Source of the DNA: Glebionis coronaria
Lineage: Eukaryota > Streptophyta > Magnoliopsida > Asterales > Asteraceae
Assembly (NCBI GenBank): GCA_025667525.1
Contig: JANFOE010000053.1
Location: forward strand, 808,501-872,500
Direction of reading: 5' to 3'
DNA length: 64,000 nt
The stretch's first letter is position 1. Each line of letters opens with the position of its first letter. The notes beneath the pieces were generated by a model, which did no database searches, had not been told where the DNA came from, and saw only the letters and a list, made by a program, of their open reading frames with translations. Made by a program: the position numbers and the translations under genes. Positions 9,786-19,651 of the stretch are shown one piece after another.

Positions 9786-11692
9786 TGATAGGTGTGTAAA
9801 CACCCATCTTTTCTACCACTTAATTACAATAATAACCGAGCCAAAATGTGTATTTTATGTCTTTTATGTCGGAATTATGCGTGGTTTGCGTTTTTGTTGT
9901 GATTTAGGACGAAAAGGTGAAAAGTGGAGAAAACACGGGCATTCACGGGCTTTTATTGAAGAAAAAGATGAAAGACGAAGTCGAGAAGTCAAGAGTGCAA
10001 AAAGAACGGAAGTCCAAGACCAATTCTGAAGATTTATCGAAGAAAAAGTCGAAAGACGGAAGTTTACTTAAAAGCCGAAGAACTCAAGGCTATTTTATTG
10101 AAGAATTGAAAGACGAGTTCAAAAGAAATCCCGAGCCACAAGTCATTAGAGTCCAAGTTTAAAGAAGATTAGAAGAATAAAGGACTAATGGTGCAATTAA
10201 TGAAGATTAAAGGCTTAAGGACCTAATGACGCAATTAAGAAGAAAGGAAGGAGGGGAGGAAGCTTCCTAATCCTCCCCTATATATAGATTAGATCTTAAT
10301 TACTTTCATTTTGTTGGATAGTTTGACACACTATTTCTTCCACTTTTAATTACCTTGCAATTTAATTACCTTGTCATTTACTTTATTGTCAAATTTAAAT
10401 ACCTTGTCTTGCACTTTAATTTCCATTTAATTTCAAGTAAGTTTTTCTTTTAATTCTTGTCAATCTTTATCTTTATCTTGTTAATCTCATTCTACCTTTC
10501 TTGATCTTTGATTCTTATTGTTTATGTTCATGTTCATGTTCTTATTCTTTCTTATTTTGATCAAGTGGTTTTGATTATTTTGATTAAGTTTTGTGAGTTT
10601 GATTGTTTTAGATTGATTGTTTATGCTTAATAGTTGTTTTGTTATTAGTTTGACTTAATCTTGTGTTTGATTTAGCTTTGTTTTGCTTAGATTCGTGTTA
10701 TTATTTTGTTCCTTGTTCTTCGGTTTCTTGTTACTGATCTTTTCCAGGAATCGGCCAAGCCCAGCGACATTCCGAGTAAAGCTTCTCATTGGATGACTAT
10801 TCGGAATATTGAATATTCCGAATAGTGGTTTTATTCCGGGTAAGGTTGGCTATTCCGAATAGCCAGGTATTCCGAATAGGGAAGGATATTCCGAGTAGCA
10901 GAACATTCCGAATAGGGAGTTTATTCCGGATAGGGTCAGTATTCCGAATAGGTGATAATATTCCAGATAGTGAAACATTCCGAGTAGGCCAAATATTCTG
11001 GTTAGGAATAATATTCCGAATAGGGGATTTATTCCGCATAGCCAAACTATTCCGGATAGAAGAACTTTATTCCGAATAGGACAGTATTCCGGATAGAGGT
11101 ACTTATTCCGCATAGGGCTGGTTATTCCGGGTAAGGATTATTCCGCATAGGATTATTCCGAGTTGCCATTATTCCGAATAGGCTGCATTGTTCCGAATAG
11201 AGGGTTTTATTCCGGATAGGTGACATATTCCGAGTAAGCTTAATATTCCGAATAGGGTTTATTCCGGATAGGGGTAATTTTCAGCTTCTTACCTTTTAGT
11301 CTTTAGTTTTCTTAATTTCGAGCTTTAATTTTCCCGCCTTTTTACTCAGTCGCACTTTAAGTTTATTTGCCTTAGATTTATTTTAGCCTTGCCTTAGTTT
11401 TAAGTTTTAGTTGCGTTTTAAGTTTGCCTTAGTTAGATTTAAGTTTGTGTTATTTATATTTAGTGCCCTTTAATTTCCGTCTCGCTTTTAAATACTTGCA
11501 CCATTTACTTTAAATTAGTTTTAGATTTATTTTAACGCACTTTTACTTTTATTGTTTTGCACTTTTACTTTAAAATACTACAACGACACAACTTTTGTTT
11601 CACCAAATTCAACTGAGTCGTACTTTAAGCCGGGAATCAATTCGTTAAGATACCGAGAAACGAACTTTTCAACTAGTAAAATCTTTGTATCA
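9786..11692 (+). repeat. 3' LTR of the Ty3 element
   Basis: 1907 bp, the same length as the 5' LTR. I see about 8 substitutions and no indels between the two, clustered partly in the array (for example near 10972 and 10996). It is followed by the GGCTC target duplication at 11693-11697. Confidence 0.92.
10768..11273 (+). repeat. TATTCCGNATAGG array in the 3' LTR
   Basis: Same array as in the 5' LTR, unit for unit, with a few substitutions. No unit was gained or lost since insertion. Confidence 0.85.
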
Positions 11693-11697
11693 GGCTC

Positions 11698-12459
11698 CTA
11701 CTAAACTGCACCCACCAGTTGCATTTCATGAAAAGTAATGAATAACCACAAAAGGCATTTTTGACTAAGTTTTGGAACCTCGAACAGACATAGCGATATA
11801 CAGTTATTGAATCTGAATTCACAGGTAAACAAACAAATTATTATCTGATTTGAAACGCATTAACACATGCAAATATAATCAAGTATCCTTTGCTTTTTAA
11901 AGGCTTAATCGAGTACCATTCCAAACACCATTAACCTAAACACAAATGCATAATCAATAGATAAAAAACAATACCAAAATAACACAAATATACATTTCAT
12001 GTTTAATGAAATTAGAGCCAACTAATGTTGTTAAGAAAGAGCTGCCTCGATAACATTGGTCTGACAATCTTCAAGTTTCTGTATGTTTGATACCCTAGCT
12101 GAAAAAAAAGTACCAATGATTCGAGTAGGCCACTATAATTGAAACAACGTAGGAATGTGATCTGAATTAACAACTTGTAGTGCCTGTGCATTACATGACC
12201 CTTGAGCATTAAGCACATTTGTGTCATTTAGACTAGGTATGCTATCACAAAAAATATTTTCATTACCCCAACAATACTTGCCAATCAATGACACCTTTCC
12301 AAGTATCTTTTGCTACATCACAATCCACGAATAGATCATTCTCTTCTGAATCAATTGCCTCTGCCAAACATTTAGAAGTATCTACGTACCGTGCTGTTAA
12401 CAAATAAACCTTTTTCTATGCCGCGAAAATGAGAATATTAAGAATATTGGAAAAAAATA
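11698..12459. repeat. Composite repeat, copy 2 (first part)
   Basis: Resumes the host sequence interrupted by the Ty3 element. On the minus strand 12028-12120 reads as an exon-like end (after a TTTTTTTTCAG acceptor) ending in a stop. The same end occurs better preserved at 26388-26480 and 52090-52180 (VYPAYRNLET and a terminal stop). I do not know the source gene. Confidence 0.45.
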
Positions 12460-12562
12460 CCGCTGCCAGGACTCAAACCTGGGACTCCTAGGAGGAGCCG
12501 AGAAACTACAGCTTTAACAATATTGTTAATTGCGATATGTTTTTGACAATATGCTACAGCGG
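12460..12562. repeat. CCGCTG/CAGCGG foldback repeat, copy 2
   Basis: Full-length copy. On the minus strand its end resembles a tRNA T arm (CCAGG-TTTGAGT-CCTGG) followed by the closing half of an acceptor stem (CAGCGG), paired with CCGCTG at the other end. The middle does not fold into a clear D arm or anticodon arm. Confidence 0.5.
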
Positions 12563-12782
12563 ATTTTGTTATTATCTTTCACCTTTTTATTTATTTATAC
12601 ACTAAATATTTTATTTAACCACTTAATATTAATGGGCTTCTGCTTTACCGTAAATTTAATGGGCCTGTGTTTTATGGTTTGTATTATGGGTTGTGCCGTA
12701 CGTAACACTATGGTAGAAACTATGTCACAACTTGTAGTGCATCAGTGCCTGAGTGTGCATTGACCTCGAGCATTAACCAGAC

Positions 12783-13085
12783 TTGTGTCATTTAGACCAC
12801 GCATGTAAATCGATCAAGAAGATCAATTTGCATATGAGGAGCTACTTCAACAAGAATATCAAGAGCAGACTAGCTAATATTATGTTCGTTCTCTCGTCTC
12901 CTTTTGATGGTAAAAATCAATTCAACGACTTGAATTCTTTGTTGAGAGCATTACATCGTAATCGACTACAAGCAATCACCTTCATAAAGGAAGAAGGTAC
13001 GTTATTGTTCTATTTTGATCATAACTGTGTATTTATATTCTTTCCATTTATTGTTGATTATCTGAACAATTTTCAGGAAGGGTGA
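12783..13085 (+). pseudogene. F-box/LRR (FBD-like) gene fragment, copy 1
   Basis: An open piece of 100 codons with the block LNSLLRALHRNRLQ then TFIKEEGTLL. The same exon occurs at 32395, 34882, 58027 and 62637, where the longer copies also show an upstream LRR-like exon and a GT-AG intron. The pattern resembles the C-terminal part of plant F-box/LRR proteins. The piece lacks an F-box, and the sequence after the block is hydrophobic intron-like translation, so I regard it as a relic. The assignment is tentative. Confidence 0.35.
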
Positions 13086-13957
13086 TAATGAAACCGTTAA
13101 AGGTATGCAAGGAGGTTGCATGATGCATTGACTATATTAGGCGCTGTTATTTGTTTCAGTATGTTGTTTTCGAACTTTATTGCGTTTTATGGGTTTCAAG
13201 TGACCAAAGTGAGTGGTGAGAACTCAGAACGTTAATCACACAAGTGACACAATCTATATACATGGACGTAGTCAGGGATGTATCCATGACCAAATATAAA
13301 ATGTCCTTTTTTTAACTGAATAAAAGAGTTAAAAAGTGAATTAAAACAAATACTAACAACACATTTTAATATACCGGATGCATTTAAAATGTCTTTGATA
13401 AAAAATTCAATGTTTTTATCAAAAATTATATTAGCACTATGAAAAATACATAGGTGTCACGAGCAAAAAAAAACCTTAATTCCGTTCCTACCTATATAGG
13501 CTAGCTAGCAGCCAACCTAGTCTAGTTAAAAAAAGCATCCATTAATTTGAATTTTGGAGAATGAATATAGTGATAAATAAAGACATAGGTTAGCTTACAA
13601 ACAAGCTGGACTTGGTAACGCAAGTCTGTGACCCTAGTGGGAGCATTAAAGTGGGATTCGGAGGGGACGAAGATAGGAAAGGTTGTTGGTCTTAGCCGAG
13701 TAAAAAAAGGAAAGGCCGAGTCACTTAGACAGTTTGATTAAGACAGTTAAAGCTCTTAATTAATTGGTAGCTTAAAACAAGTCATACCGAACTAGCTGAC
13801 TTCCAGAGCAGCAAAGGCCAACCCGTGGCTTGGTTGGTACCAGCACTTCCATTGTTAACATGTCAACCCCCAGTCCCACTTTTTCCATCCTCTAAAACAG
13901 TTGGCACTCTCTTCAAAGACTTACATATTGCTTATCTCGATAAAATGGTCTAACAGC
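13086..13957. repeat. Composite repeat, copy 2 (middle)
   Basis: Degenerate; shares passages with 33600-33980 and 59215-59600. No intact gene seen. Confidence 0.45.
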
Positions 13958-13973
13958 AGGACTAAGAAGATAC

Positions 13974-14114
13974 TTTTTTTTTGAACGGCAATTTTTTTAC
14001 AACTTACACAAACTATCTCACAAATTCTATCTCACATGTCTCCACCGAGACTTGAACCCACAACCTTTAGGTTAGAGGGCCACTCACATACCGCTGGGCC
14101 AAGAGGCCTTTGGT
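13974..14114 (-). mobile_element. SINE (tRNA-derived), minus strand
   Basis: On the minus strand it starts ACCAAAGGCCTCTTGGCCCAGCGG, with an A-box-like TGGCCCAGCGG and a B-box GGTTCAAGTCTC, and ends TTGCCGTTC followed by an A tail. Perfect 16-bp target duplications AGGACTAAGAAGATAC flank it (13958-13973 and 14115-14130). The related sites near 33980 and 59598 lack it, so they show the empty site. SINEs are copied by LINE reverse transcriptase. Confidence 0.88.
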
Positions 14115-14130
14115 AGGACTAAGAAGATAC

Positions 14131-15080
14131 TATAATCAATAATGTTTTATTTACAACAAAGGTGCTTGTCATATACAATTTGAGCAGAAAATTAGAGGTG
14201 GAAAAAAGTTACAAATATGCAACTTTTTAAGGTACTATATGGAAATAACCTGTCCTATGTTGAAAATCACAAAGAGCCGACGTAAATTTGCTAAGTAAGT
14301 GATGTATTTTTCAGCAGAAGAGCAGCAACGTCTTTTATTTTTCAGGAAGAATCATAATGAAACCATTAAAGGTATGCAAAGAGGTTGCATTGCATGACTA
14401 TTGGCATCTTCAAGTGAGGAGGGAAGTATAATAAGTAACGTGTTTGATAGTACGTAATAATTAGATAATAAATTTTGGAGGAATCCATTACATGTTTATT
14501 GTGGAACTAGTAATTGCGGTAAATCTTTCGTAAACTGCATCAAGTTATCTGCACTTGTATCTGGGACTGGCTTCTTTGGCCTATAAATGCACAATTAGGT
14601 GGGTCTCAGCGCGCTACTCCTTTTCTTTTTTCAAGACTGGCTTATTTGGCCTATCTAGACTAAGTGAATCTGTTTAACAGAATCACCCATTTTACACGCA
14701 GCGGATAATATCATGTTGAATTGAAAGATACTGAATCAGGCCTTTTACCAGGCCAGTCAACATGTTCATGCTCGTGAACGTACCTCAAGAGTTGTGTCAT
14801 TTAGACCACGTATTCTATCATTACGCAGCATGTAAATCGAGACCGCAACTATATATATTTAACTTGCTTTATTTAGAGAAAAAAACCCAGCCTGGTACCC
14901 AAAAAACGGGATGACCAGCCGCCTAATACTGGGGGTGTTCATCGGTCGGCTGTCGGGTTATTCGGCTTACTCGGTTCGGGTTATTCGGGTAAATGATCTC
15001 AGACGGATGGGGTTGTATGCTCTCGCTCCTTCGACTGAAAGAGTTAGTGTGTCATCTGCCAAACATTCTCAAGTATCGGG
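14131..15080. repeat. Composite repeat, copy 2 (last part)
   Basis: Shares passages with 34000-35440. A very short PPR trace (AGGCCTTTTACCAGGCCAG, 14740-14758) remains. No gene. Confidence 0.45.
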
Positions 15081-15454
15081 TGTAGGATTCAGTCCCCTTG
15101 AACCCGTACTCACACCGCGATACACCAATCAAAACAGCAATATTGGGTTTTCAATGATTTGTATATTAAAGTGGGGAAAACTGAATACAGACTCCTTACT
15201 ATACAATGATCTATTTATACTACAAAACAAACTATAGAAACGTGGGTACACTAGTACATGTGCAGCCACTTACTCATAGAAAATCCCTATTCAAATGCCA
15301 TCAACTTTCTTCCATAATACTAGGTCAAATAACTACCAAGTCACTCACTCACATGCTGATCCATGACCCATAAACCTGGTCAAACAATGGACTATCCACT
15401 AACCCGTGACCCACTGAACTGAACCATGATATGACCCATCAAGATTATCCAACA
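15081..15454 (-). repeat. LTR A (3' LTR) of the tandem element
   Basis: 374 bp, ending in TGTAGG...CCAACA on the plus strand (TG...CA on the minus strand). Nearly identical to LTR B. Confidence 0.85.
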
Positions 15455-15922
15455 TTCACCCCCTAATCTTGATCATCTTGACCCGAGCTTCTTCCCCTAG
15501 TCACCCCGTGATATACACTCGTTACCATCTCGACTCTTCACCTATTCGCGAGCTCTTTCTCGGTCGAGAAAATAGAACCACATGCTTCTACCGTTTTCTT
15601 TCAAGTGCCAAACGAACCGATTCAACACCACCCGCGTTAAAGTCTTTTTGTCGTTGTTTACCAATAAGTTCTCCTCCAATGTCACCTAAATATCCGATGT
15701 GGATAACCAGGGATAGCCAGGAATGTTTCTGCCTTTCAATTCGACATTACGCGACTCATGAAGTGATCCATTAGAAGGAAAACCGACCTTGCCAATTGTT
15801 TGATCATCCAAAAATGGCTCACTGAACCACCTATATCAATGTTTCCCATGCTCTTGCTTTCTGATGGGTGTGTCTTGCTCTTGCTATTTCCCATGCTCAT
15901 GCATTATGCACTTTCCTTGCTC

Positions 15923-16063
15923 TTGCTTGTCGACCCTTGCTTGTCGACTCTTGCTTGTCGACCCTTGCTTTTCGACTCTTGCTTGCCGACCCTTGCTTGT
16001 CGACTTCTTGTTTATCGACCCTTGCTTGTCGATCCTTGCTTATCGACCCTTGCTTGTCGATTA
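15923..16063 (+). repeat. TTGCTTGTCGACCC minisatellite, 10 units
   Basis: Ten 14-base units (one of 15) of TTGCTTGTCGACCC with small changes, inside the first internal region. The open frames over it are low-complexity artefacts. Confidence 0.85.
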
Positions 16064-16468
16064 TTTTCTTGCTTCCTACTTGCTACAAACAGAAAACTTT
16101 CTACTTGCTATGGTTGTCCTACCTGATACTTGCTACAGATTATACGACAACCTTCATACTTGCTAACTTGCTGTTTCTTTCTTGCTTTTGATCACCAAAT
16201 GATCAACCTTGCTGCTTGATTTCTTGTTATCTTCTTGCTATCATCTTGCTGCGTTCCCATGCTATAGTGATGCGTTCTTTCGCTATTCGTCATGCTAAGT
16301 TTCTGCTTTCAATAAAAGTCCAAGCTGCTGCCTAATTGTGGTCACCTGCTTTGATCAGAAACTTGTTGCTTGCTTCTAACTTTCCATCCCCGAATACACC
16401 TAACATGTAATCATCCTTTTCTTGCTCTTCACACATCGGCTATGAACCGTTAAGGCTCTGATACCACG

Positions 16469-16842
16469 TGTAGGATTCAGTCCCCTTGAACCCGAACTCA
16501 CACCGCGATACACCAATCAAAACAGCAATATTGGGTTTTCAATGATTTGTATATTAAAGTGGGGAAAACTGAATACAGACTCCTTACTATACAATGATCT
16601 ATTTATACTACAAAACAAACTATAGAAACGTGGGTACACTAGTACATGTGCAGCAACTTACTCATAGAAAATCCCTATTCAAATGCCATCAACTTTCTTC
16701 CATAATACTAGGTCAAATAACTACCAAGTCTCTCACTCACATGCTGATCCATGACTCATAAACCTGGTCAAACAATGGACTATCCAGTAACCCGTGACCC
16801 ACTGAACTGAACCATGATATGACCCATCAAGATTATCCAACA
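16469..16842 (-). repeat. LTR B (middle) of the tandem element
   Basis: 374 bp. A primer site lies on its left side and a polypurine tract on its right side, so it serves as LTR for both internal regions. Confidence 0.85.
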
Positions 16843-17310
16843 TTCACCCCCTAATCTTGATCATCTTGACCCGAGCTTCTTCCCCTAGTCACCCCGTGAT
16901 ATACACTCGTTACCATCTCGACTCTTCACCTATTCGCGAGCTCTTTCTCGGTCGAGAAAATAGAACCACATGCTTCTACCGTTTTCTTTCAAGTGCCAAA
17001 CGAACCGATTTAACACCACCCGCGTTAAAGTCTTTTTGTCGTTGTTTACCAATAAGTTCTCCTCCAATGTCACCTGAATATCCGATGTGGATAACCAGGG
17101 ATAGCCAGGAATGTTTCTGCCTTTCAATTCGACATTACGCGACTCATGAAGTGATCCATTAGAAGGAAAACCGACCTTGCCAATTGTTTGATCATCCAAA
17201 AATGGCTCACTGAACCACCTATATCAATGTTTCCCATGCTCTTGCTTTCTGATGGGTGTGTCTTGCTCTTGCTATTTCCCATGCTCATGCATTATGCACT
17301 TTCCTTGCTC

Positions 17311-17464
17311 TTGCTTGTCAACCCTTGCTTGTCGACTCTTGCTTGTCGACCCTTGCTTTTCGACTCTTGCTTGCCGACCCTTGCTTGTCGACTTCTTGTT
17401 TATCGACCCTTGCTTGTCGATCCTTGCTTATCGACCCTTGCTTATCGACCCTTGCTTGTCGATT
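17311..17464 (+). repeat. TTGCTTGTCGACCC minisatellite, 11 units
   Basis: Same array as at 15923 with one more 14-base unit (an extra TTGCTTATCGACCC). This accounts for the whole 14-bp length difference between the two internal regions. Confidence 0.85.
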
Positions 17465-17870
17465 ATTTTCTTGCTTGCTACTTGCTACAAACAGAAAACT
17501 TTCTACTTGCTATGGTTGTCCTACCTGCTACTTGCTACAGATTATACGACAACCTTCATACTTGCTAACTTGCTGTTTCTTTCTTGCTTTTGATCACCAA
17601 ATGATCAACCTTGCTGCTTGCTTTCTTGTTATCTTCTTGCTATCATCTTGCTACGTTCCCATGCTATAGTGATGCGTTCTTTCGCTATTCGTCATGCTAA
17701 GTTTCTGCTTTCAATAAAAGTCCAAGCTGCTGCCTAATTGTGGTCACCTGCTTTGATCAGAAACTTGTTGCTTGCTTTTAACTTTCCATCCCCGAATACA
17801 CCTAACATGTAATCATCCTTTTCTTGCTCTCCACACATCGGCTATGAACTGTTAAGGCTCTGATACCACG

Positions 17871-18234
17871 TGTAGGATTCAGTCCCCTTGAACCCGAACT
17901 CACACCGCGATACACCAATCAAAACAGCAATATTGGGTTTTCAATGATTTGTATATTAAAGTGGGGAAAACTGAATACAGACTCCTTACTATACAATGAT
18001 CTATTTATACTACAAAACAAACTATAGAAACGTGGGTACACTAGTACATGTGCAGCCACTTACTCATAGAAAATCCCTATTCAAATGCCATCAACTTTCT
18101 TCCATAATACTAGGTCAAATAACTACCAAGTCACTCACTCACATGCTGATCCATGACCCATAAACCTGGTCAAACAATGGACTATCCACTAACCCGTGAC
18201 CCACTGAACTGAACCATGATATGACCCATCAAGA
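17871..18234 (-). repeat. LTR C (5' LTR), truncated by 10 bp
   Basis: Matches the other LTRs until CATCAAGA, then passes into host repeat (GGATAGCCTAGTCC). The last ten bases present in LTRs A and B are missing. Confidence 0.8.
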
Positions 18235-18392
18235 GGATAGCCTAGTCCGTGACCAATTGAAAACGAGGCCATTTGAGGTCTCATGACCGATACTCTGTTG
18301 AGATGCAGTAAATATACCTGTAGGAACAGAAATAAAGCCAAGCCATTCTAATGTGTCGTTAAGTACAACATAATTAGTTGATTAATAACAAT
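18235..18392. repeat. Composite repeat, copy 2 (continued after the LTR element)
   Basis: CTAGTCCGTGACCAATTGAA matches 31017-31036 and 56702-56721. Non-coding. Confidence 0.5.
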
Positions 18393-18464
18393 GTGGCTGT
18401 AGTTTAGTGGTTAGAATACCCCGTTGTGGCTGTGGTGACCTGGGCTCGAATCCCAGCAGCCACA
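18393..18464 (+). tRNA. tRNA-His(GUG)-like gene, copy 2
   Basis: 72 nt with a perfect acceptor stem GTGGCTG/CAGCCAC, anticodon GTG, an intact B box and a following T-run. The anticodon stem has a C-U mismatch and a G-U pair. Surrounding sequence equals that of copies 1, 3, 4 and 5. Confidence 0.7.
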
Positions 18465-18805
18465 CATTGTTTTTTTGTTTTTCTACTTTACTTTTTGAGT
18501 GTTGTATGATAAAAAGAATAGCTTTCTAGAGACACCACTAGCAAGGCATTCAGCAAAAAATAAAAGAAACATAAGAATTGCTAATGTAGAACTTCTGGTG
18601 GATTGCAGTGGGCAAAAGACGATACACGTAAGATGACGACATAAAACATATTTACATACACTAAGAAAGTAAGAACAAAAATACTGGAAATCATGTAGAA
18701 GACAAACCTGTAATCACAGTGTTCACATAGCAAAAGGACGCCTTCGGATAACAACATCATTGGCAATAATTCCAAGGAGATAACATTAATGACAAGACAT
18801 TCAAC

Positions 18806-18808
18806 GAA
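18806..18808. repeat. Target duplication GAA of the CACTA element (left)
   Basis: GAA before the CACTA end and GAA at 24126-24128 after it. A related empty site, CATTCAACGAACATAAAT, lies at 24524-24541. Confidence 0.85.
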
Positions 18809-18954
18809 CACTACTACAAAAAAGAGCATCGAGACCTCTTTATGGAGACCTAATACGAAAAAAAAACAGGTCTAAACACAAGAAATTCGCCTCCCCAAAA
18901 TCATCTGCACCGGGTTTCAAAATACAAACCTGTCTGAATCCATATAACTAAATG

Positions 18955-19075
18955 AGACCGGTTGGTATTTTTAAAACCGGTCTGGAAAAACTTAAAGGAG
19001 ACCGGTTTTTAACAAACTAACCGGTCTCGATATGTTTTTATAAAAAGACCGGTTTTTAACAAATTAACCGGTCTC
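18955..19075. repeat. Left subterminal ACCGGT repeats of the CACTA element
   Basis: At least five AGACCGGT or ACCGGTCT motifs in both directions within 120 bp. The right-hand cluster is at 23880-24050. Confidence 0.75.
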
Positions 19076-19651
19076 CTTTTTCGGAAAAATATAACAGTCG
19101 CCATCTGCAGAACTGCTGTTGGCTCGATTTACACACAAATAACTTCATTTATTGCCATTTTTAACACACAAACACATACTCAAATTCCTTTCAACAAAAA
19201 ACATCATTCAATGCTTTCAAAGGTATTAAATACATCTTATTTATCACATTTTGTATAGGGTCGTTATTTGCGGATATCATTACTTACGAATCGTTGAAGT
19301 AAGGTATTATATCCAACTATCTTCAACAAACCTTATATAATTATCTAGCTTAACACCCATCAATGTCAACCTATTAGAGGTTGATCTAATATTTCCCGAA
19401 TTAGGACTAGTTTTAGATCACAATATTTCATTTAGGATGTGAATGCCTATTTTAAGATGGAGTGTTGTTTTAGAAATAAAACTAATACCATTTTTCCCAT
19501 ACTCCTACTAGTATGCTTTTATACGTATGTTTAAAGAGTTAGGAGGAATGGGTGTTGTTTTACAAAAACTATCTTAAAAAAAATTAAAAAAACTTAAAAA
19601 AATTAAAAAATTAAAAAAATTAAAAAAATTAAAAAAAAAATTATATTATAT

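Larger units (their letters stand above)
2420..11692 (+). mobile_element. Non-autonomous Ty3/Gypsy LTR retrotransposon (Athila/Tat-like)
   Basis: A complete element of 9273 bp: two 1907-bp LTRs starting TG and ending CA, a GGCTC target duplication, a primer binding site at 4329-4343 complementary to the 3' end of tRNA-Asp, a gag-protease-like reading frame, and a purine-rich tract just before the 3' LTR. There is no reverse transcriptase, RNase H or integrase. Instead an acidic reading frame ending in a hydrophobic segment follows the protease. The single frame 4579-7758 is crossed by four stop codons (4603, 5833, 5899, 6862). I count about 8 differences between the LTRs, so the insertion is young, and the element must have moved with enzymes supplied by another copy. 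The tRNA-Asp primer and the start of gag fit the Athila/Tat branch. Confidence 0.92.
15081..18234 (-). mobile_element. Small non-autonomous LTR element, tandem LTR-int-LTR-int-LTR
   Basis: Three near-identical LTRs (15081-15454, 16469-16842, 17871-18234) separate two internal regions of 1014 and 1028 bp. The orientation is minus: GGCTCTGATACCA at 16454-16466 and 17856-17868 is the complement of the tRNA-iMet primer site and lies two bases from each LTR, and ATTAGGGGGTGAA (minus) at 15455-15467 and 16843-16855 is the polypurine tract. No enzyme is encoded. The rightmost LTR lacks its outermost 10 bases, and no target duplication is visible. Such a structure is expected from unequal recombination between LTRs of two copies. 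Confidence 0.85.

Noticed and set aside
15800..16191. Three overlapping leucine/cysteine-rich frames (and the same at 17188-17669)
   Set aside because: They translate the 14-bp minisatellite in three frames and lie antisense to the retroelement.
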